Shown here one piece after another: positions 19,728 to 20,359 of a stretch of 20,359 bases of DNA. The position numbers were made by a program, and so were the translations under genes. The notes beneath the pieces are model-generated. The model did not search any database. It saw only the letters and a list, made by a program, of their open reading frames with translations, and was not told where the DNA came from. How positions within the stretch are numbered: position 1 is the first letter of the stretch; every line of letters starts with the position of its first letter. This DNA is from Silene noctiflora (Eukaryota > Streptophyta > Magnoliopsida > Caryophyllales > Caryophyllaceae): NCBI GenBank assembly GCA_009801015.1, contig VHZZ01017315.1:1737-22095 (forward strand), written 5' to 3'.

Positions 19728-20359
19728 CTGGTGTAAGCATTTGTCGTCAACTCCCAATCAAAAATAAATTTTTAAAAACTTAATTTAAGTAGTATAAATC
19801 GGGGTTGAACCACAAGGATGGCGGGGTTAGATTTGGTATAAGTCTTTGTATTGCTCTAGTTTAGTCTAGCACACGACATGTGAATGAATACGATGTTAAC
19901 AAACTAGGCTAGAACATGAAGTAAACACACACACACACAAACACTTTTAAACAAAGAGTAGAGAAATTAGGGTTTTCGGGTTCGTCTAGGTAATGAGAGG
20001 GAGATGCAAAGGTCTAATAGAAACGGGTCACGGCTACGGTCAAGGTTTAGTCTTAATGTCTTAGGCGTACCTTAAGCTTACCATAATATTTTCGTATCAT
20101 GTCAAACTCATCACATACATGTTATCAAACACCCTTATTCATTGTCATCCAAAGAGATATTAAGCATACATCAAAGAAAGGCACAAACTTTCGTTCACAT
20201 ATTTCATCGAACACCTTCAATGCAAGTATGTAAAGACTCAATTTTTAACCTATATTCAAATATAAACAACTCATTATCGTTCCACATGTAAACCTAAACT
20301 CCTCTTTAAACCCTAAGCATACACTACTCAAACATAATTGCAACAAATAACATAAAAGA
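19728..20359. other. Non-coding tail with CA microsatellite
   Basis: The stretch after the hairpin array has no supported gene. It includes a short (CA)n run at about 19925-19938. A CGGGGTTGAACCACAAGGATGG-like segment near 19800 resembles non-coding parts of plant retroelements I have seen, which is a recollection and not a match. Confidence 0.4.

Noticed and set aside
1-20359. A new multi-gene system, defence island or biosynthetic cluster
   Set aside because: Only two unrelated, well-known host gene families are present, and everything else is accounted for by transposons or non-coding repeats.

Overview
The window is nuclear DNA of a flowering plant, most likely a core eudicot. It holds two plant-type genes split by many GT-AG introns. 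The background is AT-rich and loaded with plant transposable elements (Ty1/copia, TRIM, L1-type LINE, Stowaway MITE, Mutator-type MITE). Some repeat words resemble Caryophyllales genomes, but that is a recollection and not a determination.

Layout. 1-140: GC-rich hairpin repeat. About 141-1522: 3' part of a decayed copia retrotransposon with pol remnant, polypurine tract and a 320-bp LTR. 1523-4270: AT-rich intergenic DNA with a three-unit ~90-bp tandem repeat, a palindromic bZIP-type site and the promoter of gene 1. 4271-9095 (+): an NDRG/NDL (SF21-like) alpha/beta-hydrolase-fold gene, 11 coding exons, 351 residues. Its intron 3 carries a complete small TRIM retroelement, intron 9 an antisense 5'-truncated LINE with a 17-bp target-site duplication, and intron 10 a MITE-like inverted repeat. 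9096-10438: 1.3-kb intergenic space between convergent genes. 10439-17543 (-): a class IV histone deacetylase (HDA2/HDAC11-like), 13 coding exons, 352 residues, with all zinc-site and catalytic residues present. Its introns carry a Stowaway MITE, a composite inverted-repeat element and several local duplications, one of which copies an exon edge with its splice junction. 17749-18332: a Mutator-type MITE with ~64-bp inverted repeats and a 9-bp target-site duplication, about 200 bp upstream of the HDA2 start codon. 18342-20359: non-coding repetitive DNA with an array of three GC-rich hairpins and a CA microsatellite.

Both host genes read as intact: every exon joins in phase and no stop codon interrupts either frame. 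They converge tail to tail, and nothing in the sequence shows that they act in one pathway. In plants NDL proteins are G-protein beta-subunit partners linked to auxin transport, while class IV deacetylases remove acyl groups from lysines. I found no previously undescribed multi-gene system. The interest lies in how several transposon classes are layered inside and next to two intact genes, and in the hairpin-rich repeats at both window ends.
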